DNA of 64,000 nucleotides, taken from positions 992,001 to 1,056,000 of the forward strand of contig CP138906.1 of NCBI GenBank assembly GCA_033977085.1. Reading direction: 5' to 3'. This document shows positions 12,159 to 21,429 of the stretch, one piece after another. The DNA comes from Apirhabdus apintestini. GTDB lineage: Bacteria > Pseudomonadota > Gammaproteobacteria > Enterobacterales > Enterobacteriaceae. The notes below the pieces were generated by a model. That model was not told where the DNA came from and did not search any database. It was given only the letters and a program-made list of their open reading frames with translations. Position numbers and translations under genes: made by a program. Position 1 is the stretch's first letter. Each line of letters starts with the position of its first letter.

Positions 12159-12234
12159 TGGTGGGTCGTGCAGGATTCGAACCTGCGACCAATTGATTAA
12201 AAGTCAACTGCTCTACCAACTGAGCTAACGACCC
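12159..12234 (-). tRNA. lysV: tRNA-Lys (UUU)
   Basis: A 76-base tRNA with encoded CCA, starting GGGTCGTTAGCTCAG. The anticodon loop is CTTTTAA, giving anticodon UUU. It is the last gene of a tRNA-Val/tRNA-Lys cluster divergent from gltX, equivalent to valU-valX-valY-lysV of E. coli. Confidence 0.96.
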
Positions 12235-12238
12235 GAAG

Positions 12239-12314
12239 TGGTGGGTGATGACGGGATCGAACCGCCGACCCCCTCCTTGTAAGGGAGGTGCTCTCCCGGC
12301 TGAGCTAATCACCC
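12239..12314 (-). tRNA. tRNA-Val (UAC), copy 1
   Basis: A 76-base tRNA starting GGGTGATTAGCTCAG, with anticodon loop CTTACAA and encoded CCA. The D-loop reads CAGCCGGGAG where its sisters have CAGCTGGGAG. All arms pair. Confidence 0.95.
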
Positions 12315-12353
12315 ACTTCAGACTGCATAATAAGAAATTCGCTGGAGAGAAAG

Positions 12354-12428
12354 TGGTGGGTGATGACGGGATCGAACCGCCGACCCCTCCTTGTAAGGGA
12401 GGTGCTCTCCCAGCTGAGCTAATCACCC
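12354..12428 (-). tRNA. tRNA-Val (UAC), copy 2, one base short
   Basis: Same tRNA as its neighbours, but 75 bases long. The G run bridging the anticodon stem and variable loop (plus strand GACCCCTCC) is one base shorter than in copies 1 and 3 (GACCCCCTCC). This is the same type of run-length loss that breaks protein genes across the window. Confidence 0.93.
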
Positions 12429-12591
12429 ACTTCTCAATTTCTTATCTAATCCGCTATTCCACGTTTTTACTGCGTTAGTGACTTTAACCACTTCTTCGCT
12501 TAGCTTAGCTTACCAGGCTCAAAAGTTTATTTAACTGCCACTACTAAAACACAAAGCATTGGATAACACGGCGGAGACAACATTAAGTTGT

Positions 12592-12667
12592 TGGTGGGTG
12601 ATGACGGGATCGAACCGCCGACCCCCTCCTTGTAAGGGAGGTGCTCTCCCAGCTGAGCTAATCACAC
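12592..12667 (-). tRNA. tRNA-Val (UAC), copy 3, with acceptor-stem mismatch
   Basis: Anticodon UAC and a body identical to copy 1 apart from the usual CAGCTGGGAG D-loop. The 5' acceptor strand reads GTGTGAT instead of GGGTGAT, so position 2 cannot pair with C71. Alternatively two bases are inserted after an otherwise normal GGG. Confidence 0.88.
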
Positions 12668-13119
12668 CCGCTGTGTGGAGTGGCATTATAGGGATAGCGC
12701 CAAATGAGTCAACGCCTTTTCCAAAGTTTTTGTTTATTCGTCGTAAAATTAGGCAAAACGTATCAAGGCTGAGTGGCGGGCCAGGCCAAAATAATTGCGA
12801 TCGTTGATAGAAGCATGTGTGCTGAAACCAGGCAGGTAACACGTTTTGGCTTGCCTTGGTATGTTTGCATTTAAATATCCCGCTTTTTAAGGAGGAACGC
12901 TGTGCCCGGTGGAGCGGCAGCCAGGCCGCTTCATCGCAAGCAGATATTTTCATGTGTCGGCTAAATAAACCTCTAAGTGAGTGGGCATTGAAGTCTGTGA
13001 TGATCACCCGTATTGATAGCCGCATTGAGGAATCGGCTCACAGTGATAGAATATTTGCCTACTTATTTTTTCAGGCTTGTCGGTTTCCGACTTGGTTACA
13101 CACTATTTAAGGCCGTTTA
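12668..13119. other. Divergent regulatory region between tRNA-Val and gltX
   Basis: About 450 bases without a supported gene. It must contain promoters for the tRNA operon (minus) and gltX (plus). I do not see a convincing reading frame. Confidence 0.45.
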
Positions 13120-14531
13120 ATGAAAATTAAAACCCGCTTTGCTCCCAGCCCGACCGGTTATTTGCACGTTGGCGGCGCGCGTACCGCGCTTTATTCCTGG
13201 CTTTTTGCGCGCCATCACCACGGTGAATTTGTATTACGTATTGAAGATACCGATTTGGAGCGTTCAACGCAGCAGGCCATTGATGCCATTATGGACGGTA
13301 TGAACTGGCTGGGGCTGGACTGGGATGAGGGGCCTTATTTTCAGACTAAACGCTTCGATCGCTATAACGGCGTCATTGATGAAATGCTGGCGGCGGGCAC
13401 GGCTTATAAATGCTACTGCTCAAAAGAGCGCCTGGAAAAGTTGCGCGAAGAGCAGATGGCGAACGGTGAGAAGCCGCGCTATGACGGGCGCTGCCGCCAT
13501 GATTGCCAGCACCATGCGGAAGATGAACCCTGCGTTGTGCGCTTTGCTAACCCGCAGGAAGGTTCGGTTATTTTTGACGATCAGATCCGTGGTCCGATTG
13601 AGTTTAGTAATCAGGAACTGGACGACTTAATTATTCGCCGTACCGATGGCTCTCCAACCTATAATTTTTGTGTGGTTGTTGATGACTGGGATATGGAAAT
13701 TACGCATGTAGTGCGTGGCGAAGATCACATCAATAACACACCGCGTCAGATTAACATCCTGAAAGCGCTCGGCGCGCCGGTGCCGGTGTACGCTCATGTG
13801 TCAATGATTAACGGTGACGACGGTAAAAAGCTTTCTAAGCGTCACGGCGCCGTCAGCGTTATGCAGTATCGCGATGAAGGATATTTGCCGGAAGCGCTTC
13901 TTAACTACCTGGTGCGCTTAGGCTGGTCCCATGGCGATCAGGAGATATTTAGCCGCGATGAAATGATTAATTTATTTAGTCTGAATGCGGTAAGTAAATC
14001 AGCGAGTGCATTTAATACTGAAAAACTTCAATGGCTTAACCACCATTATATTAATCATTTACCGCCGGAATATGTGGCCACTCATCTGCAGTGGCATATA
14101 GAACAGGAAAATATCGACACGCATAATGGCCCCACACTGGCTGAATTAGTGACGCTATTAGGGGAACGTTGTAAGACGTTGAAAGAGATGGCGGCAAGCT
14201 GCCATTATTTTTACGAGGATTTTGCGGAGTTTGATGCTGACGCTGCGAAAAACACCTGCGCCCCGCTGCGCGTCAGCCGCTGGAAGTGGTGCGCGACAGG
14301 TTGAGCGCACTGAATGACTGGACGGCGGAAAACATCCATCGGGCTATCCAGGATACTGCGGATAGTCTGGATGTTGGGATGGGTAAAGTTGGGATGCCGT
14401 TACGCGTTGCGGTAACCGGCGCCGGGCAATCACCGGGGCTGGATGTAACCGTGCACGCTATTGGTAAAACCCGTAGCCTGGAGCGTATTAATAAGGCACT
14501 GGCGTTTATCGCTGAACGCGAGCAGCAATAA
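13120..14531 (+). CDS. gltX: Glutamate-tRNA ligase, frame broken once
   Basis: GltX charges tRNA-Glu with glutamate. The class I signature appears as PSPTGYLHVGGARTALYSW, the zinc cluster as YKCYCS with CRHDC, and the second signature as KKLSKRHGAVSV. One A is missing in the run near 14246-14250 (GCGAAAAACACC). Restoring it joins the N-terminal 380 codons to the C-terminal anticodon-binding part ending LAFIAEREQQ, for 470 residues against 471 in E. coli. The gene is essential and without backup in this group, so the frameshift is very likely a sequencing error. It is divergent from the tRNA-Val/Lys operon. Confidence 0.94.
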
Positions 14532-14535
14532 ATCA

Positions 14536-14572
14536 AACGGCGGCTATCCTGAACATCAGGTAAGCCGCCGTT
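14536..14572. terminator. Hairpin after gltX
   Basis: A perfect 10-bp stem AACGGCGGCT/AGCCGCCGTT with a smaller inner CCTGA/TCAGG stem lies 5 bases after the gltX stop. It lacks a clean T run, so termination strength is uncertain. It lies between convergent gltX and yfeC. Confidence 0.5.
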
Positions 14573-14605
14573 AATAGACAGTAATTTTATCGCGTCGTCG
14601 GCTGG

Positions 14606-15001
14606 TTAATCATCTTCTCTGATCCCCAGCCTTTTTAACATCCCACCGATTCCATCTCGCAGCAATAATGACATGAGTTGTTTTCTTTCGGCTGGCTGCA
14701 TTTCTTTCAGTGAATTAAACATCAGGTTTTCCAGCGATGCACTGCCTGGCTTATACTCTACGCTTGTTTCTGCTGAACGTTTGGTGCTTAAAATAAAGGC
14801 TTGTACACGTTCATCAACGTGAATCAAACGCGCTTTACCACCCTGAATACCGGGACGCGGTGATGTTTCCCAACCCTCTTTACGGACCCATTTATTAATG
14901 GTCTGACGGCTGTATCCCGTTAATTCTGCCAGTTCTTCTGGCGTCATTCTCTCCCTGAACACGGTAGGTTCCTTCATGATCTTTGGCTGAAATAATCTCA
15001 T
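14606..15001 (-). CDS. yfeC: Putative DNA-binding protein YfeC
   Basis: This small protein of the YfeC family has a MerR/excisionase-like helix-turn-helix near its N-terminus (MTPEELAELTGYSRQTINKW followed by VRKEGWETSPRPG). A conserved C-terminal LLLRDGIGGMLKRLGIRED segment follows. The regulatory target is unknown. The frame is intact. Two starts are possible: 15001 (MRLFQPKIM, 131 residues) or 14977 (MKEPTVFRERM, 123 residues), and neither has a strong ribosome site. Its place between gltX and the tRNA-Ala pair matches E. coli, but the usual neighbour yfeD is missing. Confidence 0.88.
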   Translation of the reverse strand: MRLFQPKIMKEPTVFRERMTPEELAELTGYSRQTINKWVRKEGWETSPRPGIQGGKARLIHVDERVQAFILSTKRSAETSVEYKPGSASLENLMFNSLKEMQPAERKQLMSLLLRDGIGGMLKRLGIREDD

Positions 15002-15185
15002 TAGTAGTTCATCTTACTATAACCTGTTACAAGATTCTGTGACGAGTTTAACTCCCGTGTTCTTACGCAAGTTGCGATATCTGCTGGCTTTTTCAGCGGT
15101 TGGGCGGGGAGGCGAAATTTGGCGTTGACACCTGAGATGGGAATTCATATCATGCCGCCCGTCAGGACGACATGACATTTGCGTT

Positions 15186-15261
15186 GGGGCTATAGCTCAG
15201 CTGGGAGAGCGCCTGCATGGCATGCAGGAGGTCAGCGGTTCGATCCCGCTTAGCTCCACCA
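15186..15261 (+). tRNA. alaX: tRNA-Ala (GGC), copy 1
   Basis: A 76-base tRNA starting GGGGCTATAGCTCAG, anticodon loop ATGGCAT, encoded CCA. The first of a tandem pair equivalent to E. coli alaX-alaW; which copy is which cannot be told. Confidence 0.95.
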
Positions 15262-15305
15262 CCTTTCTTTGGAGAAAGGTTTGGGTAGCAAATGTTTCTA
15301 TTTTA

Positions 15306-15381
15306 GGGGCTATAGCTCAGCTGGGAGAGCGCCTGCATGGCATGCAGGAGGTCAGCGGTTCGATCCCGCTTAGCTCCACCA
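15306..15381 (+). tRNA. alaW: tRNA-Ala (GGC), copy 2
   Basis: Identical to the copy at 15186 and 44 bases downstream of it, followed directly by a terminator. Confidence 0.95.
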
Positions 15382-15389
15382 TATAAATG

Positions 15390-15415
15390 AAAAACCTCGC
15401 TTATGCGGGGTTTTT
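15390..15415 (+). terminator. Rho-independent terminator after tRNA-Ala pair
   Basis: AAAAACCTCGC pairs with GCGGGGTTTTT around a TTAT loop. Confidence 0.9.
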
Positions 15416-15557
15416 CGCCTTAATGTCTTATAGAAGGTGAACCAGTTTCTGATTTAGCCATTTGAGTATTTCTCCTTACTTTGCTTAGGTTACACAATCG
15501 GCTATCCTTTTTCTTAAACGGTTACGTCCATTACAAAATAAGGGGCGATGCAGCCCG

Positions 15558-17745
15558 ATGAAATCTCTTTTTCCACCGGCATTAAGTAAATTTTTGCTTG
15601 CCGGGGCGCTATTTTTGCTTCTCCTTCCTTTATCGCGTGTAATTTCGCCTCAGGCGGTAATTGATGGCAGCGATATTTTTCTGGCCTGGCTGCCGCTTAG
15701 CGTAATGCTGGCCATGTTAATGCTTTTTGGCCGTTCAGCGGTATTACCGCTTATCGTCTCCCAATTCATTTTCTTTTCGTGGCTATTTAATCTGTCCTTT
15801 TGGCCCCTTATCGCCTTTATTGCCAGTATTACGCTTCCGGTACTGGGCTCGTGCGGCATTGCTCGCATAATGCTCGGGCGCCGCTGGCGCTTTTCGCTTT
15901 CCGGCCCGGGAATTGGTATCCGATTATTTTGGTTGAGTTTTTTACTCCCTGCGCGATTAAAGCCAGCATGTTTTTTGTGGGACATCTGGCTGATTTCCTC
16001 CTTCTTTATCTCGCTACTTTGGCTTGACCGGCTCATTATTTGACGTGGTTGATGTTTTAGGAATGATGGCCGCCGCGTTGATTTTTACCCGGCTGTTTTA
16101 TTATGCGCTGCGTATGATTTTGAACCCGTACTTTGCGCGTACATTTTGGCGCTATTGCATTGCTCCATCGTTTATCGCCGGGCGGCGCTGTTATGCTATC
16201 GGGTGGCTATTGCTATTAGGTGCTCTGTTAACAATTTTATGCTGGCCTACAGATCGCCTTATTGTTTCAGGTTATCTGATTCCCGTTATATTTATCGTGT
16301 TTACCATGGGGATTCGTCAGTTTGAGCCACGCGTGCTGCATGTGCTTTGGGCATTGTCCGCTTGGATATTACTCATGCTCAGCGGCAATGTATTTTATGG
16401 CGTAAGTACGGGGCTGGCGCTCTCTTTTATTCTGTCTGTGTTTATATCATTTACCGTTTGCCTGTTGTACATGCTCAAAATTAATCAAAAAAGCGAGCGG
16501 GTGCAGCGTATTTATTTTGCTCAGGCGCTGACCGATCCTTTAACTCAGCTACCGAATCTGCGCGCTCTGGAAAACCATCTTATTCTTTTTCCTCAGGGAA
16601 CACTTTGTTGTCTGCGTTTAGCTAACCTTGAATTTTTGAGTCGTTACTACGGAATGCTTATGCGCATCCACTGTAAACGCACGATAACGCGACAACTGCA
16701 GCCGCTGCTACAGGCAGGGGAAAGTATTTTCCAGTTCCCGGGGAGTGAATTACTCATTTTTTAAGAGGCCCTGAGCCGCAGTCGCGGCTTACCTATATGG
16801 TAAATCAGCTTAATAATCAGAAGATCGACTGGAACGGTGTCACTATGGACCTTGAATATGGTGCCTCGTGGGGAACAGTTCGTGAGATTGAGCCGGAAGA
16901 TTTACAGCGCGTTCTGGGGCAACTGGAGCTGGCTTGCAGAACAGGCGAGCGTTGATAATGAGGTATTAGGGCTGGCACTCATGCAGGAATCGGTGCTGGA
17001 AGAAGCATCAGAGCGGGTGCAAATGCTGCATAAAGTGAGACTGGCTATCGATGAAGAGCAATTGCAGCTTTATGCTCAGCCTATTCAGGACAGCCAGGGC
17101 AGGGGCTATGCCGAGATTTTATGTCGCCTGATTGATGATGATGGCAAGCTCGTCATGCCAGATCGGTTCATGGGGCTGGTCGCGGAATTTAACTTAAGTG
17201 CGCGCTTTGATATGCAAATCTTAACCCGGCTTTTGGACTGGCTAAAGCGGCATCCGCAGCCGGGGGACGCCGTGCGTTTTTCCGTAAATTTAATGCCTCT
17301 TACGCTTATGCAGCATAATATTGCGCAGCAGATCGTGAGTTTATTTAAACGCTATTCCGTCTCTCCCTGCAGTGTAGTGATTGAAATTACAGAAGCGCAG
17401 GCATTTTCTGATTCCGGTGTTAGCCTGCGTAATATTGCCCTGCTGCGCGATGAAGGCTTTCGTATCGCCATTGATGATTTTGGCACCGGGTATGCTAATT
17501 ATGAACGACTAAAAAATTTGCAGGCGGATATCATCAAGATAGACGGCTATTTCGTGCGCGATATTCTGCATAACCCGATGGATGCCCTGATTGTTAAATC
17601 TATCTGTGAACTTGCGCGGGCGCGGAATTTAACCGTGGTAGCTGAGTATGTTGAAACTGCGGAACAGCGCGATATGTTGCTGTCCCTCGGCGTGCAGTAT
17701 TTGCAGGGCTGGCTGATTGGAAAACCTGAGCCACTGCCCGCCTGA
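15558..17745 (+). CDS. pdeA: Cyclic-di-GMP phosphodiesterase PdeA (YfeA), frame broken four times
   Basis: This corresponds to the membrane-bound EAL protein PdeA/YfeA, which hydrolyses cyclic di-GMP. A sensor of about 8 membrane segments fills the first 300 residues. A degenerate GGDEF domain follows (ALTDPLTQLPNLRALE; the GGDEF position reads GSELL). The C-terminal EAL domain has EILCRL for the EAL motif, FSVNLMPLTL, IDDFGTGYANYERL and DIIKIDGYFVRDI. The frame is lost at T6 15938-15943, near 16023, at T6 16757-16762 (one base short each) and near 16925 (one base extra). Corrected length is about 730 residues, as in E. coli (729). Start at 15558 is the best Met but lacks a strong ribosome site. 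Confidence 0.85.
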
Positions 17746-17951
17746 TTCCAGGGTGTTTGCACCTGAGGAAACCTGATTTATTTTTGGTACTTCTCGCAGG
17801 GGCTTAGAAATATAGGTCCACAAAGCGTTTAATAGACCCTGGATAAAAAAGAAGCCAGCGCCGGGTAGTGGATGTTTAGAAACAGGACGAGACAGGCTTT
17901 GGCAGGATGCAGCCACCCGTCTGCGGTGGCCTGATTGCGCTTTCATGATGT

Positions 17952-17977
17952 AAAAAACCGGCACTTGCCGGTTTTTT
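17952..17977. terminator. Bidirectional terminator between pdeA and nupC
   Basis: An AAAAAACCGGC/GCCGGTTTTTT stem around an ACTT loop can stop both convergent genes. Confidence 0.92.
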
Positions 17978-17995
17978 ACTGGTTACTGGGAACGG

Positions 17996-19198
17996 TTAAA
18001 TCACCAGGGCGGCAATTGCTGCCGATAGCACGCTTACCAGCGTAGAGCCATAAACCAGTTTAAGACCAAACCGAGAAACCACGTTACCCTGCTCTTCATT
18101 CAGGCCTTTTATTGCACCGGCGATAATCCCGATAGAAGAGAAGTTAGCGAAGGAGACCAGGAAGATAGATAAAATTCCTTCTGCGCGCGGGGAAAAGGTT
18201 CCGGAAACTTTCTGAAGCTCCATCATGGCAACAAACTCATTAGACACCAGCTTCGTGGCCATAATACTGCCAGCCTGCAGCGCTTCGCCGGCGGGAATTC
18301 CCATTACCCACGCAACCGGCCAGAAAATATAGCCTAAAATACCCTGGAAGGAGATGCTATGTCCAAACCAGCCAGTGACCGTAGCAAATAACGCATTGAG
18401 CGCGGAAATCAGCGCGATAAAACCAATCAGCATGGCTGCAACGATGATAGCCACTTTAAAGCCAGCCAGAATATACTCCCCCAGCATTTCGAAGAAACTT
18501 TGCCCTGCATGCAAATTGCTCATCTGCAAATTGGCTTCTTCTCCCTCAACCCGGTAGGGATTGATTAGTGATAGTACAATAAAGGTACTGAACATATTAA
18601 GTACCAGCGCTGCGACAACATACTGTGGCTGTAACATGGTCATATAGGCGCCCACGATGGACATCGAGACTGTAGACATTGCCGTTGCCGCCATGGTGTA
18701 CATACGATTGCGCGACATTTTCCCGAGAATATCTTTATAGGCGATAAAATTCTCCGATTGGCCAAGAATCAGCGAACTGACGGCGTTAAATGATTCCAGT
18801 TTACCCATACCGTTAATTTTAGAAAGCAGCGTACCGATAAAGCGGATGACTACGGGTAGCACGCGGATATGCTGTAAAATACCAATCAGCGCTGAGACGA
18901 AAACAATAGGACACAGCACTTTCAGGAAGAAGAAAGCCAGCCCTTCGTCGCTCATTTTCCCAAAGACAAAGTTCGTCCCTTCACCCGCGAATCCAAGTAG
19001 TTTCTCAAACATCTCAGAAAAGCCTTTCACGAAGCCAAGACCAATTTCTGAATGCAGGAAAAACCAGGCCAGTAAAATCTCAATCACTAAAAGCTGAATA
19101 ACAAAACGAATACGAATATTTTTGCGATTATGGCTAACCAGCAACGCGAGCAGCGCAACCACGATAAGCGCTAAGGCAAAGTGAAGAACGCGGAACAT
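17996..19198 (-). CDS. nupC: Nucleoside transporter NupC
   Basis: NupC is an inner-membrane proton-coupled importer of nucleosides, mainly pyrimidine nucleosides and adenosine. The 400-residue frame is intact. The CNT-family core is clear: SSLILGQSENFIAYKDILG, RMYTMAATAMSTVSMSIVG, ATKLVSNEFVAMMELQ and FANFSSIGIIAGAIKGLNEE. I choose the ATG at 19198 (MFRVLHFALALIV) because it matches the family N-terminus and has a GGAG ribosome site. An upstream in-frame ATG at 19237 would add 13 unlikely residues. It is divergent from mntH, as in E. coli. Confidence 0.95.
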   Translation of the reverse strand: MFRVLHFALALIVVALLALLVSHNRKNIRIRFVIQLLVIEILLAWFFLHSEIGLGFVKGFSEMFEKLLGFAGEGTNFVFGKMSDEGLAFFFLKVLCPIVFVSALIGILQHIRVLPVVIRFIGTLLSKINGMGKLESFNAVSSLILGQSENFIAYKDILGKMSRNRMYTMAATAMSTVSMSIVGAYMTMLQPQYVVAALVLNMFSTFIVLSLINPYRVEGEEANLQMSNLHAGQSFFEMLGEYILAGFKVAIIVAAMLIGFIALISALNALFATVTGWFGHSISFQGILGYIFWPVAWVMGIPAGEALQAGSIMATKLVSNEFVAMMELQKVSGTFSPRAEGILSIFLVSFANFSSIGIIAGAIKGLNEEQGNVVSRFGLKLVYGSTLVSVLSAAIAALVI

Positions 19199-19492
19199 GT
19201 TGGCTCCAAATATGAGGCGAATTTCATTTCGTTGCACATTCTATGTAACAAGGAATAATAAAACGAGAGAAATGTCACTCATTAAGAATGTTATGTGAAC
19301 TCAGGCGAAAAGCACATTCCGTTATTTATTTCTGTAATGTTAATTTTGCGATGACAACGCTCCGGCTTTTGCTAAAATCGTAACAGTTTTTAAATTGTTT
19401 TAGCTTTTACATCACATCAAATGAGTTAAGCGCCAGCCGCAACTATCGTTTATTTCTATTGAAATCATCAGAATATGACTCAATAAGTTTTA

Positions 19493-19511
19493 TTGATAAT
19501 AATTCTCATTT
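19493..19511 (+). promoter_or_regulatory. Probable Fur box upstream of mntH
   Basis: TGATAATAATTCTCATTTT resembles the Fur consensus GATAATGATAATCATTATC and sits about 45-60 bases before the mntH start. Fur control of mntH is known in enterobacteria. The site assignment here is by eye. Confidence 0.65.
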
Positions 19512-19521
19512 TGGTAGCATA

Positions 19522-19543
19522 AAACATAGCAAAGGCTATGTTT
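19522..19543 (+). promoter_or_regulatory. MntR operator upstream of mntH
   Basis: AAACATAGC and GCTATGTTT form a palindrome around a 4-base centre. It matches the known enterobacterial MntR box and lies 12 bases before the mntH ATG. It should give manganese-dependent repression. Confidence 0.85.
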
Positions 19544-19555
19544 GTTGAGGCACTA

Positions 19556-20790
19556 ATGACAATGAGTCGCGTTGAAAAAGAAGCGGGCGCTCTGCGCGCA
19601 AGATGAGGCTGGCACTAATGGGGCCCGCTTTTATTGCCGCTATTGGCTATATTGACCCGGGGAATTTTGCAACTAATATCCAGGCCGGCGCGAGCTTTGG
19701 CTATCAGCTTTTATGGGTTGTGGTATGGGCTAATTTAATGGCGATGGTTATCCAGGTATTGTCTGCCAAACTGGGGATAGCTACCGGTAAAAACCTTGCT
19801 GAGCATATTCGCGACAGATATCCCCGGCCGCTGGTCTGGTTCTGGTGGATTCAGGCGGAAGTCATTGCTATGGCGACCGATCTTGCGGAATTCATCGGCG
19901 CTGCCATCGGTTTTAAGCTTCTGCTCGGTGTTTCTTTACTGCAAGGCGCTGTATTAACCGGCGTAGCGACTTACCTGATATTGATGCTTCAGCGGCGCGG
20001 GCAAAAACCGCTGGAGAAAGTTATCGGCGGTTTGCTGCTATTTGTCGCCGCTGCCTATATTATTGAACTCATTTTTTCTCAGCCTCAGCTCTCCGCGTTA
20101 GGAAAAGGCATGCTACTTCCGACGCTTCCTAATTCTGAGGCGATTTTTCTCGCGGCCGGTGTGTTAGGGGCGACCATCATGCCGCACGTCATTTACCTGC
20201 ATTCTTCACTTACGCAAAACCTCCATGACGGAAATGCTAAAGAACGCTACAGCGCGACGCGCTGGGATGTGGCGATTGCCATGACTATCGCCGGGTTTGT
20301 TAATCTGGCGATGATGGCGACGGCGGCCGCGGCGTTTCATTTTAGTGGGCATACCGGTGTTACAGATTTGGATGAGGCTTACCTGACTCTGGAGCCGCTA
20401 CTTAGCCACGCTGCGGCCACTATCTTTGGGCTTAGCCTGGTAGCCGCCGGGCTGTCCTCTACCGTGGTTGGCACCCTGGCCGGGCAGGTGGTAATGCAGG
20501 GGTTTGTGCACTTTTATATCCCTCTTTGGCTACGCCGCGCGATTACCATGGCACCCTCATTTATCGTTATTCTTATGGGGTGGGACCCTACGCGAATTCT
20601 TATCATGAGTCAGGTGCTATTGAGTTTCGGCATTGCGCTTGCGTTGGTACCATTGCTGTGTTTTACCAGCGATGCCCGGCTGATGGGCGAGCTAGTCAAC
20701 CGTCGGTCAGTTAAATATCTCGGCTGGTTGATCGTCGCGATAGTCATCACGTTGAATCTTTGGCTGTTAATAGGCATGGTTCAGGGATAA
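19556..20790 (+). CDS. mntH: Manganese/divalent metal transporter MntH, frame broken once near the start
   Basis: MntH is a proton-coupled Nramp importer of Mn(II) and Fe(II) in the inner membrane. Signature segments are IGYIDPGNFATNIQAGASFG (TM1 metal site DPGN), ATDLAEFIGAAIGFKLLLG and GATIMPHVIYLHSSLTQ (TM6 metal site). The true start is the ATG at 19556 (MTMSRVEKEAG). One G is missing in GCGGGC near 19586; restoring it joins to MRLALMGPAFIAAIGY and gives 411 residues against 412 in E. coli. Without correction only the form starting at 19603 is open. The Fur and MntR sites upstream support the call. Confidence 0.94.
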
Positions 20791-20978
20791 AAACAGCGGG
20801 TGATGCGGTACCGTGATGGTTTTATGCCCGATGGCGAGGATATACGTTCTGCCACCTGACCTGGCAGCCGTTCTTTTCTGAGAAGAAATGAGCACAGATA
20901 AGAGGTCGTTGAGCGTCGATTGTTAATGGCGTGCAGATGATGGCTACGGCCGCCCCGATATCAACATCGGGGCCGGGA

Positions 20979-21305
20979 TTAATGATGATGGTGCCGGTGG
21001 TGCCTATCGTGGTGATGATTGTGGTGACGATGATGGTGGTCCCGATGGCGATCGTCCCGATAATCGCGCCCCCATCCACGCTCATAGCCGTTATGACGCT
21101 GCCAGTGACCACCGTGCCATCTCCAGTGGCGGTGCCAGTCGTTATTATCGCGCCAGCGCCCGCCGTCCCAAAAGTTTCCGTAGTCGTCGCGATCGCCTAA
21201 TTTTAGCTTTACGCCCGGTAGTAGCGAAATATCATGACTGGCGAATGCCGTAAGCGGTGCCGCCATCACAATGATCGCGGCTAGCAAGACAGATCTAATT
21301 ACCAT
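20979..21305 (-). CDS. ypeC: YpeC-like secreted protein (DUF2502) with histidine-rich tail
   Basis: A 108-residue protein with an N-terminal signal peptide (MVIRSVLLAAIIVMAAPLTA, cleavage likely after AFA), so probably periplasmic. The region ISLLPGVKLKLGDRDDYGNF followed by a WDGGRWRD motif matches DUF2502/YpeC. The C-terminal third is almost only His, Arg and Asp, ending in runs such as DHHHRHHNHHHDRHHRHHHH. Function is unknown. A metal-binding role is inference from the histidines and from the neighbouring Mn transporter gene. Its position next to mntH is the same as in E. coli. The frame is intact. Confidence 0.85.
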   Translation of the reverse strand: MVIRSVLLAAIIVMAAPLTAFASHDISLLPGVKLKLGDRDDYGNFWDGGRWRDNNDWHRHWRWHGGHWQRHNGYERGWGRDYRDDRHRDHHHRHHNHHHDRHHRHHHH

Positions 21306-21429
21306 AAAACTTCCCCTTACAATCTAACCAGTTAAGGTCTGTTAATGTAAGTTTAACGAGAAGTAACAGCGTGTTTCATCGCCTAAAGTCTGAAACCAAT
21401 CCACGGCGCACTATTTGTCAAAAATTTCC

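Noticed and set aside
12245..12478. Small frames repeating PTPPCKGGALPAELIT-type sequence
   Set aside because: They are translations of the tandem tRNA-Val genes.
11822..12668. CRISPR-like array from repeated units near the tRNAs
   Set aside because: Repeats are tRNA genes and two tRNA-tailed units of ~154 bases; there are no short repeats with unique spacers anywhere in the window.
20931..21200. Plus-strand frame rich in Val/Met/Pro opposite ypeC
   Set aside because: It is the complement of the His/Arg/Asp codons of ypeC and has no independent support.
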